This document shows positions 25,459 to 36,268 of a DNA stretch of 64,000 nucleotides, piece by piece. Source of the stretch: Gadus chalcogrammus (Eukaryota; Chordata; Actinopteri; Gadiformes; Gadidae); NCBI RefSeq assembly GCF_026213295.1, contig NC_079414.1:3114312-3178311 (forward strand), read 5' to 3'. The notes under the pieces were generated by a model, which was not told where the DNA came from, made no database searches, and saw nothing but the letters and a program-made list of their open reading frames with translations. The position numbers and the translations under genes were made by a program. Position 1 is the first letter of the stretch; every line of letters starts with the position of its first letter.

Positions 25459-26672
25459 ATCTCATCATCTCATCTCCGTCCGCTTATCCGGGGTCGGGTC
25501 GCGGGGGGAGCAGCTCAAGCAGGAGGCCCCAGACTTCCCTTTCCCGGGCCACATTGACCAGCTCTGACGGGGGTATCCCGAGGCGTTCCCAGGCCAGTGT
25601 TGAGATATAATCTCTCCACCTAGTCCTGGGTCTTCCCCGAGGTCTCCTCTCCACTGGACGTGCCTGAAACACCTCCCAAGGAAGGCTTCCAGTGGGCATC
25701 CTTACCAGATGCCCGAACCACCTCAGCTGACTCCTTTCTAAGTAAAGGAGCAGCGGCTCTAATCCGAGTTCCTCACGGATGGCTGAGCTTCTCACCCTAT
25801 CCCTAAGGGAAACGCCAGCCACCCTTCTGAGAAAACTCATGTCGGCCGCTTGTACCCGCGATCCCGTCCTTTCGGTCATCACCCAACCCTCATGACCATA
25901 GGTGAGGATAGGAACGAAGATCGACCGGTAGATCAAGAGCTTTGCCTTGCGGCTCAGCTCTCTTTTCGTAACAACGGTGCGGTAAAGCGAACGCAATACC
26001 GCCCCCGCTGCTCAGATTCTCCGGCCAATCTCACGCTCCATCCTCACTCGCGAACAAGACCCCGAGGTACTTGAACTCCTTCACTTGGGCTAAAGACTAA
26101 TTTCCTACCCGGAGTAAGCAATCCACCGGTTTCCTGCTAAGAGTCATGGCCTCAGATTTAGCGGTGCTGATCCTCATCCCAGCTGCTTCACACTCGGCCG
26201 CCAGCCGATCCAGTGAGTGCTGAAGGTCACAGGCCGATGATCCAATGAGGACCACATCATCTGCAAAAAGCAGTGACGAGATCCTCAGACCACCGAACTG
26301 CAACCCCTCCCCACCATGACTATGCCTCGATATCCTGTCCATGTATATCACAAACAGGATTGGTGACAAGGCGCAGCCCTGGCGGAGAACAGCACCCACT
26401 GAGAACGAAACTGACTGGCTGCCGAGGACGCGAACACAGCTCTTGCTATGGGAGAACAGAGATTGGATGGACCCCCTTACCCCATACTCCCGCAGCACCT
26501 CCCACAGTTTCTCCCGGGGGACCCGGTCATACGCCTTCTCCAGATCCACAAAACACATGTAGACCGGATGGGCATACTCCCAGGCCCCCTCCAGGATCCG
26601 TGCGAGAGTGAAGAGCTGGTCCGTAGTTCCACGTCCAGGGCGAAAACCGCATTGTTCCTCTACAATCTGAGG
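25459..26672 (-). mobile_element. Rex3 (RTE-type LINE), 5'-truncated copy
   Basis: The 3' tail (reverse of GATGAGATGA repeats) lies at 25459-25478. The 5' truncation is at 26672. Both sides carry the 11-bp target duplication TTCTGCCTCTC (25448-25458 and 26673-26683). The segment 'ggtgacaaggcgcagccctg' near 26359 matches a conserved Rex3 reverse-transcriptase site. Confidence 0.88.
25484..26672 (-). pseudogene. Rex3 reverse transcriptase, partial and frameshifted
   Basis: From 26672 the frame reads PQIVEEQCGFRPGRGTTDQL and passes through RT motif A (FVDLEKAYDRVPR), the motif RQGCALSPILFVIY, and the catalytic FADD box (SLLFADDVVLIGS). This frame ends near 26097. A frameshift plus an in-frame TGA near 26020-26060 separate it from the C-terminal block (25996-25484), with WFGHLVRMP and RPRGRPRTRWRDYISTLAWE before the stop. 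The endonuclease domain is absent because the copy is 5' truncated. This is a dead copy; the RT would copy LINE RNA at the target site. Confidence 0.88.
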
Positions 26673-27002
26673 TTCTGCCTCTCCCATCGATGTTAAATTC
26701 CTTGGTAGCCTACCCGTGATACACAACTAAGCTGCGCGATTAAGTAGTTTTTCGAAGAGAAAATCTGCAATTTAAACATGTTCAAGCATCCAGAATTATA
26801 ACCACCTTAATAACGTTTGTAAGAAATATAATCGTTTGTAAATCCATCAAGATTTCAGCGAAATAAGAGTATTAGCGTTTGTGCAGATCACTGGTGACGT
26901 TCTAGACGCCGCCGTAGGGCATCTAGTTAATATATATATCTATGTTCTGTCACGCCAGGGTGTTGTTCTCTGGGGCTGCAGCTGGATACTATTGTAGTAA
27001 AC

Positions 27003-27348
27003 CTGAAGAACTACATACCAGTCTCTAGTGAAACTCCTATAGGCTGCTAGAGGAACTACATGATAGTCTCTAGTGATCCTCCTAAAGGCCGCGAGAGGAA
27101 CTACATGATAGTCTCTAGTGAACCTCTTAAAGGCTGTTACAGGATCTACATGTTAGTGTCTAGTGAACCTCCTAAAGGCGGCTGGAGGAATTACACGCTA
27201 GTCTCTATTGAACCACCTATTGGCCGATGGAGGACCTACATGCTAGTCATTAGTGTACCTCCTATAGGCCGCTGGAGGAACTATATGCTAGTCTCTATAG
27301 TGAACAACCTATAGGCCGCTGGAGGAACTACATGCTAGTCACTAGTGA
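27003..27348 (+). repeat. 45-bp minisatellite, part 2
   Basis: About 7.5 units of the same 45-bp repeat as at 21131. One frame is open throughout (15-residue unit ...MLVSSEPPIGRWRNY) because 45 is a multiple of three; I do not think it is coding. It ends exactly where a LINE begins. Confidence 0.9.
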
Positions 27349-28301
27349 CTAAACAACGAGTCGGCATACAGGGAAGAGGTCCGGCACCTGGCAGAGTGGT
27401 GCAGCAATAACAACCTGGCCCTCAAGACAAGCAAGACTAAAGCGATCATCGTGGACTTCAGGAGGAACAAAATAGGCACACACCGCCGTGTCCATATCAA
27501 TGGGAAGGAGGTTGAACGTGTCACCAGCTTTAAGTTCCTTGGAGTCCACATATCTTAGGACATCTCCTGGACCCCCAATATCACAACCCTGATCAAGAAG
27601 GCACATAAGCCAACCCGGTATCACGCGATTGCGTGCTCCTGCGCACGAACGTTAATCTATTGAAGCGTGTTCCCGAGCACGATAGTCCGACTTTTTGCGT
27701 ATTACACAAAACGAAATGTAAACCAATGCATTCTGAATGGGAGTGTTCTAAGACAATTAACGTGCTCCACAAAACGGTACGAGAGAGAGAGAAAGAGAGA
27801 GCGGGAGGGACAGACAGAGAGAGAGAGAGAGAGAGGCTTCAGAAAGGGTGTGCGCAGATAGTACAGTGCACCCTAGTTATGTTTATGCCAAAACCTATAT
27901 ATATAATTAGGCTGTGGAAATTGCAATAAGTTAAGAACACAACTTCACACGTTGAGCACACAGCCGTGTGACTCGTTTATTTTGTAAAAAAGAAAACCGG
28001 AAAACAAAGCGTGCTGAAGGTAAACAAATCCAGCATGGTCTGTGACGTCATGAGACGCACGTAATCCTTAGGGACCGCGATCCCTGAACCACCAAGAACG
28101 TAAATGACATGCAGTAAACAACAACACAATTGAAAGAACAACACATAACGAAAATACTGTAGGTGAATTATGTTACGGTCACTACAAGGCTATAATTATA
28201 TTATTTAGCGTGTAATGAGACAATCTATAGCCAAATTGTCGAAGATGCCCGAGAATCTTCGGGGATATCAGCATGGGAAATCGGCGAATCAGACCCATGA
28301 A

Positions 28302-28395
28302 GGGGGGGGGGGGGGGACACGTTAGTTGAAGGGGGGGGGGGGGGGGGGGGGACACGTTTGTTGAGGGGGAGGGAGACACGTTTGTAGGGGGGGGG
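28302..28395. repeat. poly-G repeat array
   Basis: Runs of 15, 21, 5-6 and 9 G are separated by gacacgtttgttga-type spacers, forming a short tandem array with variable G length. Confidence 0.92.
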
Positions 28396-28399
28396 CACG

Positions 28400-28655
28400 C
28401 TCGACAACGAGAGTTGGTTTTTATTGAACGAGACTTCAACACGGAACAGCTGCACGAAACGATGGTCACGTCACTCTCGGTGACGGTGTCGACAATAATG
28501 AACACACGAACAATGTTAATAGAACAACACACAACCACATAACATCCCGAACCCATTAACCCCACTTAATCCTAACAACAAAACAAGTTAACAAAAGCCC
28601 CATTTGTCAACTGAGAACCCCAATTCCCAGAATCCCCCGCGGCTCCGGAACACGG
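28400..28655 (-). mobile_element. solo LTR candidate (minus strand)
   Basis: In reverse complement this matches the block at 44095-44395: shared 'agtggggttaatgggtt', 'gtgtgttgttct' and 'caccgagagtgacgtg' zones, with AATAAA at 28420-28425. Two dispersed copies of such a block suggest solo LTRs. The ends are not fully defined. Confidence 0.5.
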
Positions 28656-28670
28656 GGTAGCTTATATTAA

Positions 28671-28943
28671 TCTTTATTATCTGAATGGGAAATGCAATAT
28701 TTTAGGACAGATACACCATTAAACGCGTTTCTAATGACTTTTCTAGCGAGAAATGTACATTTTCCTTACATAATCTTCAGTCAGTGAATGTGTATGATCT
28801 TTATTAATCTTTATTATCTAAATGGGAAATGCAATATTTTAGGACCGATTCACCGTTAAACGTGTTTCTAATAACATTTCTAGCGAGAAATATACTTTTT
28901 ACTTGCATAATCTTCAGTCAGTGATTGTGTCTGATCTTTAGTT
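28671..28943. repeat. 137-bp tandem duplication
   Basis: The unit starting tctttattatctgaatggg recurs 137 bp later with about 10 differences. Confidence 0.9.
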
Positions 28944-30175
28944 TTATAGTTATTAGGATTTGATCGGCTCGCTCGCATGTTTCAACGACGTCAGGTTGCT
29001 TTCGCTAAACTAGCAGCTCACGTGCTTCCTGCGTTTGTGTTATTAAACTGTTACTTTATGTAACTTTTAATGATATCATCTTGTTAGAAACACGTATATC
29101 TGAGAGCCAACCCAGTCGCCAAAAGCATACGTTGACAGTGTACTTTTCGTGAACACTGGATTACGTCGCATTTCAACATAAAATAGCGTGTTATACACAC
29201 ACACACGCACGCACACGCACAGACACACACACACAAGCACACACAAGCACACACACGCACGCACAGACACACAGACACACACACACACACACACGCACAC
29301 GGTGCATTTCGCTGCTAAAACAACAACAAAAAAATATTCCCTCAAATATTATTACTTTCAAAACGTTGGCCAAAATGGCCAATAATATCATTTTTTATTT
29401 GGGATGCTTCTAGGACATTTTGGGTGGATTTTGAACGGTATGTGGGGGGCACGTTTTTTGCAGGACCTGGCAACCCTGCGCTGTTGCCCGAGATCTGGAT
29501 CCACCCCGGCGTGGTGCCGTCTCCTTTTGACCTTTTGACCCCAGACTTCTGGGGCAAGTTTCGGTGCGGAGGTCCCAGTTAGGCCCTAGAATAAGGTATT
29601 AAAATTTCAGGTCGGTAGGACCTTCCTATCTCAAAAACTGTTTTTCCACCACATTCTGAACCATTAGGTCTTGCAGGCTACACTTCTGAGGGGCTTTGTC
29701 CAAATGACACTCCATTTGGGAAAACTTTTTTTCTCTAAGGGCTAGAACTCCAAATCTCGGATATGTCGTACACGGGGCCCCGGGAAATGTGTGTAAACAT
29801 TTTAGCATCCCTAGCTATCTCGAAAAGGTCGGCAAAGGGGCGTGACCTCCAACAGTACAGTAAATGTACATAAGACAGAGGTTAGTTTCTAGTCCCCATT
29901 TTTTGTGGGATGGAGATGTACATTTGTGGCTAAAGGTGTGTAGCACAGCTGGCCTGTGGCCACGTTTTTGAAGTCAGGGGTCAAAAGGTCAAAAGGAGCC
30001 GGCACCGCGCCGCTTATGAGATAACAAAAAGTTAATGTGTGTTTCTCTCATAACTTTTTGTCATTATTAAAGAGAGGCCTGATTCTCAGATATGCATGTT
30101 GGATGGCTAGGGTGTTGGTCTGGGAAGAACTTCAGGCCAAAATCTTGCAAGCGAGCCGCTGGGTGCAGGTGCAAC
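28944..30175. other. interior of the 27611-31838 element, no gene
   Basis: A (CA/CGCA)n microsatellite lies at about 29196-29302. The rest, including ttttgaccttttgacccc near 29524 with its reverse partner near 29980, shows no reading frame I recognise. Confidence 0.4.
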
Positions 30176-30963
30176 GATTCTCGGGCATCTTCGACAATTT
30201 GGCTATAGATTGTCTCATTACACGCTAAATAATATAATTATAGCCTTGTAGTGACCGTAACATAATTCACCTACAGTATTTTCGTTATGTGTTGTTCTTT
30301 CAATTGTGTTGTTGTTTACTGCATGTCATTTACGTTCTTGGTGGTTCAGGGATCGCGGTCCCTAAGGATTACGTGCGTCTCATGACGTCACAGACCATGC
30401 TGGATTTGTTTACCTTCAGCACGCTTTGTTTTCCGGTTTTCTTTTTTACAAAATAAACGAGTCACACGGCTGTGTGCTCAACGTGTGAAGTTGTGTTCTT
30501 AACTTATTGCAATTTCCACAGCCTAATTATATATATAGGTTTTGGCATAAACATAACTAGGGTGCACTGTACTATCTGCGCACACCCTTTCTGAAGCCTC
30601 TCTCTCTCTCTCTCTCTGTCCCTCCCGCTCTCTCTTTCTCTCTCTCTCGTACCGTTTTGTGGAGCACGTTAATTGTCTTAGAACACTCCCATTCAGAATG
30701 CATTGGTTTACATTTCGTTTTGTGTAATACGCAAAAAGTCGGACTATCGTGCTCGGGAACACGCTTCAATAGATTAACGTTCGTGCGCAGGAGCACGCAA
30801 TCGCGTGATACCGGGTTGGCTTATGTGCCTTCTTGATCAGGGTTGTGATATTGGGGGTCTATAAATCTCTTGATATCATCTTTCGTCTCAACACTTCTGC
30901 TGCAGCCACTTAAAGTCTCACTCCGAGAACCTTAAAATATGAATCAATCCATTAGAAGTATGA

Positions 30964-31529
30964 AAATATCTTCCCGGTGGTGCAACAGAGCAAACAAGGT
31001 GTCCTTTGACATCTACGTTTCGAGACGATTGCAACAGTGCCACACATGATCATATTTGAATATGTTTCGGGGTAGTAATTAGCTGTCGATTTTGGAGGCC
31101 TTTATCAATAATGACCAGCTATAGATTTGCTTCCCGATGGAGATTTTTGACAAATTACATGTTAATTAGCATCTACACGTTAAGCTGAGTCCAATGAAAT
31201 CAAGCTCGGCCTCTTGCTACACCGAGATCATGTCCTAGACCTAGGTGTACCATGTAAAACACATGTTACCATTAGCTAGAGTGTCGTTCTTGGTGTCATT
31301 GGACTCAGCTCAACGTGTAGATGCTAAATAACATGTCATTTGTGACAAATCTTTATCGGGAAGCAAATCAATAGCTGCTCAGTATTGATTAAGGCCTCCA
31401 ATTTCGACAGCTAATTACTACCATTAAACATGTTCGAATATGCTCATGTGTGGCACCGTTGCAATCTCCTGGAAGCGTAGATGTTGAAGGACACCTTGTT
31501 CGTCCTCTTACGCCACCGGGAAGATATTT
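30964..31529. repeat. foldback element, arms about 233 bp
   Basis: Left arm 30964-31197 (from aaatatcttcccggtgg) is mirrored by 31297-31529, with about 15% divergence and a 100-bp loop. It sits between the second and third copies of the enclosing element's end. Confidence 0.8.
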
Positions 31530-32382
31530 ACATGCTAATTATATATATAGGTTTTGGCATAAACATAACTAGGGTGCACTGTACTATCTGCGCACACCCT
31601 TTCTGAAGCCTCTCTCTCGCTCTCTCTCTCTCTCTCTGTCCCTCCCGCTCTCTCTTTCTCTCTCTCTCGTACCGTTTTGTGGAGCACGTTAATTGTCTTA
31701 GAACACTCCCATTCAGAATGCATTGGTTTACATTTCGTTTTGTGTAACACGCAAAAAGTCGGACTATCGTGCTCGGGAACACGCTTCAATAGATTAACGT
31801 TCGTGCGCAGGAGCACGCAATTGCGTGATACCGGGTTGCATAAGCGCATGTTCTTCCTCAGGAAATTGGCTAAAGTCCATCTATCCCCCCAAGTGCTGTT
31901 GAACTTTTACCGCTGTACCATCCAGAGCATCCTCAGCACCTGCATCACAGTCTGGTACGGCAACTGCACCATCAAGGACCAAAAATCACTGCAGAGGGTG
32001 GTGAAGATTGCCCAACGCATCACCAAGACCACTCTCCCTACCATAACCTCAATATACGAGAAGAGGTGCCTTCGAAAAGCACATCATAACATCATAAAGG
32101 ACATCTCTCACCCCAACCATTGACTGTTTACCCCCTAATTTGGCACCCGCTCTGGGGCACGCTACCGCAGCCTCCCGGGCAAAACTAACAGGACTATAAA
32201 CAGCTTCTTCCCCTCAGCTGTCAGACTGCTTACAAAATACCCATCCATTTCTCATACTGCCTAGTCCCTACTACTAAATCAAACGTTTCTGCACTACCTG
32301 CACTTTACTGTATACTAATAACTGTTAATAACTGTTGTAATTAACTTTTGCTGCACAGATATTATACTGTAAGTATATTTAT

Positions 32383-33060
32383 TAGTGGTGGGCCGTTATC
32401 GGCGTTAACGGCTGCGTTAACGCAAAACTTTTATCGCGGGATAAAAAAAATATCACCGTTAATCTATTTTCAAACACTTCCTTGTTCAGACCCATCACGT
32501 GAACTAACCAATCAGAAGCTAGAATTTAGACTGAGGTAAACGTGAGGGAATCAGAGAGGCAGATTCAACAGAATATCCTGACTGTGTTAAATATGTAAAC
32601 ATATAAATATGTAATAATTGTGTAACATAAATATGTAAATGATTAACTGACTAAAAATTGTAAGTACATTTATAGCAAATTAACTCCAATATAAATTATA
32701 TTAATTTATTCTACAACTTTCAAGTTTCAAGTATTTAACTTCTAAACCTTGCATTATTATGGATTATTACACTTATTACACTACACTTATTATACTTCTC
32801 AATGCTGTAGACTGTTCACTTGCATGGGCCTTCCCAACGTTCAGCTGTCAATTATTTTTGTTTATGCTCCGTTCACTTGCATGGGCTCTTCACAACTTTC
32901 GGTGGTGAATTATATTTGATAAATCACCATTGCCCAGTATAATTGACCGCTGTCAAGGTAAACGAACAGATTTCTTGCCGTTTGCCATTTTAATCTAGAT
33001 TATTCTAGATTCATTTTGAAATTAATCTAGATTAAAAAAAATGATCTATGCCCACCACTA
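32383..33060. mobile_element. non-autonomous hAT element
   Basis: Ends TAGTGGTGGGC (32383-32393) and GCCCACCACTA (33050-33060), with a perfect 8-bp duplication ATATTTAT at 32375-32382 and 33061-33068. It carries the teleost 'ggcgttaacgg...gcgttaacgc' left region and an AT-rich interior with no gene. It lies in the 3' part of the CR1/L2-like LINE. Confidence 0.9.
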
Positions 33061-33177
33061 ATATTTATACATGTTGCTCAAACTGATGTTTGCACTCTGG
33101 TTAGACCCACCTACATTTTGTTGCATTGTAACCTGTTACTGTGCATTGACAATAAAGTGAAGCTAATCTAATCTAAT

Positions 33178-33300
33178 CTAGTGAACCTGAAGAACTACAT
33201 GCTAGTCTCTGGTGAACCACCTAGAGGACGATAGAGGAACTACATGCTCATCTCTAGTGAACCACCTAGAGGCCGTTAGAGGATTTACATGCTAGTCTGT
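33178..33300 (+). repeat. 45-bp minisatellite, part 3
   Basis: About 2.7 units of the same repeat directly follow the LINE's 3' tail. Confidence 0.85.
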
Positions 33301-33881
<581 letters not shown>

Positions 33882-33886
33882 TGCAT

Positions 33887-35253
33887 CAGGGATGGAAATG
33901 AACACCCGCCACACGCCATTTGCGGGTGGATTTGTATGGTGGCGGGTGAATTGTGTCACTTCACCCGCCACTGTGTCGGCTAGACTTTCCAATCAGGTCC
34001 GATCAAATGTGCATATTTAATACATTCGTTATACGGCGCTGCACAGTTCCACAACCATTACCGTCAACATCCGCCCCCTTCTTCTTCTACGCCTCTTTTG
34101 CTGAATTGCGACTGTCAGAATCCGGGATAATGTATCGGTAACAGGGCTCTCAAGTCTCACGCATTCGGCGTGAGACACACAAAATTCAACCCATGCACAC
34201 GCCACACTTCGCATTTCTCAAGCAGAGAAATTACCAATTTGGGCCGCTATTTAACAGTGTTACAGGTAGGGATCAAATCGGTTTCCCATACGTAGGGTAA
34301 CCAGACGTCCTCTTTTGCCCGGACATGCCCTCTTTTTGAGACACTTTTAAAAAATGTGTTGCGGAATTTCAAAATCGTCCGGGATTTTATTAAAGCCTCA
34401 TACATGTTGAATTGAATTTGCGTTGCGTTTCTCTGGGTCGTTCACAAACTAGTTAGGCTACGCCCTCCCCTACTCAGTTCTGGTCGCTTTGCATTGGTGG
34501 AAGTGAGTAGGGGGAGTGGTTAGGTAGAGCCTTCGGATTGGACGGCTTGACTTACACAGTTACCGTCGTGTTTTGTATTTATTATTTTACCATTATTGTT
34601 TTATAGGGACAAACATTAACAAATTTCTCACAACAAAGAAAGAAACACTTGGTCATACTTTACACACTTTACCACAGCATTGGCCTACTGAATGCCACAG
34701 ATATATTTTCAGCATTGGACTGAATGCCACATAAATATAGTTTGCACGTTTGCAACGTTTAAAAGTTCAGAGTATAAAGTTCAAGTATATGCCTCTACTT
34801 GTATTGCTTAAGCCAATACAACACTGCCTTTTGAGGCAGTGTTTTTTTCTGAATATTAGTGTTAAGGGCCAATTATGCTTACTATCATACGTTAGTTACC
34901 ATGTCTGTGGACACATTTGTATGCAGTCACATTATAAAAAAACAAATTATCCTTCCGACTTATGATGGTTTAGCCATGCATGTTGTTTTATTGTTAATAT
35001 GTCAATTTGTTTTTTAATGAAAATACTTTGTATAGATGAATTATCCCCAAACTTGTCATTGTAACACCAACTGATGTGTATGAAAAACACTTATCTTATC
35101 TATTGTTACCATTATATTGTTTAAAATGTACGCATATATTAAAAAAATACATAGCGTATAAAAAGTGGCTGGTAAAAAAGATGAATGGCTGGTAGATTTT
35201 TAAATCTACCTGCCACAGTGGCTGGTGGGCAAAAAAGTTAATTTCCATCTCTG
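33887..35253. mobile_element. hAT element with CAGGGATGG ends
   Basis: Ends CAGGGATGGAAAT (33887-33899) and ATTTCCATCTCTG (35241-35253), with a perfect 8-bp duplication GTGTGCAT at 33879-33886 and 35254-35261. CAG-ends and the 8-bp duplication fit hAT. Inside are words of other teleost repeats ('ccagacgtcctcttttgccc' near 34301, and a 'ggctctcaagtctcacgc' block near 34145), possibly nested relics. No intact transposase was seen. Confidence 0.88.
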
Positions 35254-35358
35254 GTGTGCATGCGTCATCTCCTTTGGCATGATCGATCATGCCCCATTCA
35301 ATCCAATACTTGGAGAGGAGGAGAGGAGGTGTTGGAGAAAAGCGTTTCCAGGGCTCAC

Positions 35359-35460
35359 CCTGCGTGACCTGATCTCTTTGACGTAGAGCGGATGAAGGAA
35401 CTCCGACTCGCCCTCCAGACGCACGCCCTCCTTAGTGACGCGGAGCTTCCCCATGCCGTC
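35359..35460 (-). CDS. gamma/delta-sarcoglycan internal exon (102 nt)
   Basis: Minus strand, 34 codons: [14 protein letters not shown], then [19 protein letters not shown]. The acceptor is a long polypyrimidine tract ending ccctAG|GAC, and the donor is AGG|GTGAGC. From memory of the family, this is the juxtamembrane extracellular segment after the single transmembrane helix of gamma- and delta-sarcoglycan. The GESEFL-PLY-KEI-SR core is common to both, and the exon length of 102 nt and codon phase agree with the vertebrate genes. Residues point both ways (DGMG is delta-like, VTKEG and RLEGES are gamma-like), so I give no symbol. Sarcoglycans form a membrane complex with dystrophin in muscle. 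Neighbouring exons are not in view. The reading frame is intact with no damage. Confidence 0.85.
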
Positions 35461-35510
35461 CTAGGGAGAGACAGAGAGAGAGAGAGAGAGAGGAAGAGAG
35501 AGAGAGACAT
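35461..35510. repeat. (GA)n tract acting as polypyrimidine tract of the exon
   Basis: The GA repeat on plus is a CT repeat on the coding strand, directly upstream of the acceptor AG. The splice acceptor of the sarcoglycan exon is thus built on a microsatellite. Confidence 0.85.
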
Positions 35511-36175
35511 GGTTAGTGATTTCGTCACTAAACACATAACCTCCAGTACTCAGCAGATGTGCAGATGTGAGCATGAATGGAGAGAAGCAGACCAGTAATC
35601 CAGACCAGTCTAAAGGTTCCCACTGCCCGACAACGGCAGGATACCATTGAAGGGTGAACGGAACGTATCGTCCAATCAACAAGTTCACACCAACACCTTC
35701 CCCCGACAACAATGATTATATTCTATGGTAAACTATGATTATTATTAGGCCTGTATATCTAATGGTAGAAAACATTTAAGGTGTCTCTGGATTCTGATCC
35801 AGAGCTTGGAGCCTGGGAGTCTGAGGTTAGAACAGATGGTGGAACCCCAAATAGGAGCAGGAAGCTACGGGGTTAAAGCATGCTGACCTCAGCCTAGTGT
35901 CTTGGGCTATCTTTGTTGACCATTCGCTGACCATTCAGGTTAAGACGGATTTATGACTGAATGGAGGCGGACACCTCAAGGAGAAACTGCTCTGTTTGTG
36001 TGTATAGAAAGACGCTGGAGTTTGTGAACCGCCAGTGTCTTTGCAAACCCACTCGGCTGTTATCGTTGATGCTTTTTTTAAACGATAGTCTTTTGTCAAT
36101 ACTTGCTCCGGACCCCTCGATTTCTTCTACTCTCTCTTAAATTAGTCGGAGTGTTTTATATCTCAGTTAAAATCT
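35511..36175. other. intronic sequence, no feature seen
   Basis: This is unique-looking DNA upstream of the sarcoglycan exon. No gene, element or repeat was recognised. Confidence 0.4.
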
Positions 36176-36268
36176 ACTACAACAACAGCCGACCACAGCC
36201 AACAAACAGCTGACAACAGCCGACCACAGCCGACAACAGTCAACATCAACCGACGACAACCAACAACC
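36176..36268. repeat. degenerate ACAGCCGAC tandem repeat
   Basis: The words caacagccgac/cacagccgaca recur about eight times with drift. Confidence 0.8.

Larger units (their letters stand above)
22959..26944. mobile_element. hAT-like element nested in the Ulp1 transposon
   Basis: Ends CATAGATATATTAACTAGATG (its left copy split by a further insertion at 22962-24692) and the inverse ending ATATCTATG at 26944. A perfect 8-bp duplication TTCTGTCA flanks it (22951-22958 and 26945-26952), the size typical of hAT elements. It contains a Rex3 copy. No transposase was seen. Confidence 0.75.
21258..26986 (+). mobile_element. Ulp1-carrying DNA transposon, outer layer of a nest
   Basis: The left end TCCAGCTGCAGCCCC (from 21258) is matched in reverse complement at the right end (to 26986). 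The inverted repeat continues inward: the left 'gccctggcgtgac...aggcgcgacggaagtac' is mirrored by 22905-22958 plus 26953-26986, split by a nested insertion. It lies within the 45-bp minisatellite. Removing the insertion at 22959-26944 leaves about 1.7 kb with remnants of a Ulp1-type protease gene. The superfamily is not determined. Ulp1 genes are known as cargo of CACTA, MULE and KDZ elements. Confidence 0.7.
27570..30859. repeat. long inverted repeat, about 685-bp arms, including LINE flank
   Basis: Arm 27570-28257 is mirrored by 30176-30859 with near identity. The outer 41 bp of each arm are LINE sequence (…aatatcacaaccctgatcaa…), i.e. the host flank outside the element's own end. So the duplication arose after the element had inserted. 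Confidence 0.88.
27611..31838. mobile_element. inverted-end element with internal inverted duplication
   Basis: Ends CAACCCGGTATCACGCG (27611) and CGTGATACCGGGTTG (31838), with CATAAGC on both sides (27604-27610 and 31839-31845; an eighth base differs), close to a hAT-size duplication. The right ~300 bp (31535-31838) is repeated a second time at about 30522-30826. (GA)n tracts mark each terminal copy (27780-27835, 30601-30650, 31610-31670). No transposase was recognised. Confidence 0.7.
27349..32123 (+). pseudogene. CR1/L2-like reverse transcriptase C-terminal part, interrupted
   Basis: The first part (about 27349-27610) reads ESAYREEVRHLAEWCSNNNL, then KTSKTKAIIVDFRR and VTSFKFLGVHIS, ending at an internal stop (27557) before DISWTPNITTLIKKAHK. 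The frame then hits the 4.2-kb insertion at 27611. It resumes after 31838 as RMFFLRKLAKVHLSPQVLL, then NFYRCTIQSILSTCITVWYG, and stops at 32121. The preserved join AHK|RMFF proves the empty insertion site. These blocks are the region after the RT palm of jockey-superfamily LINEs. The upstream RT core and endonuclease are missing. Confidence 0.8.
27349..33177 (+). mobile_element. CR1/L2-like LINE, 5'-truncated, carrying insertions
   Basis: LINE sequence is present at 27349-27610, 31839-32382 and 33061-33177, with two insertions between. It ends in a short ATCTA tandem tail (about 33160-33177), and CTAGTGA flanks both sides (27342-27348 and 33178-33184). It landed inside the 45-bp minisatellite. 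AATAAA-like 'caataaag' lies near 33150. Confidence 0.8.

Noticed and set aside
27060..27314. In-frame 15-residue repeat protein (MLVSSEPPIGRWRNY type)
   Set aside because: A 45-bp repeat unit keeps any stop-free frame open automatically. There is no start context, splice site or homologue, and the array is split elsewhere.
28182..28565. 127-codon minus-strand frame with a proline tract
   Set aside because: The proline run comes from the poly-G array and the frame crosses an LTR-like block.
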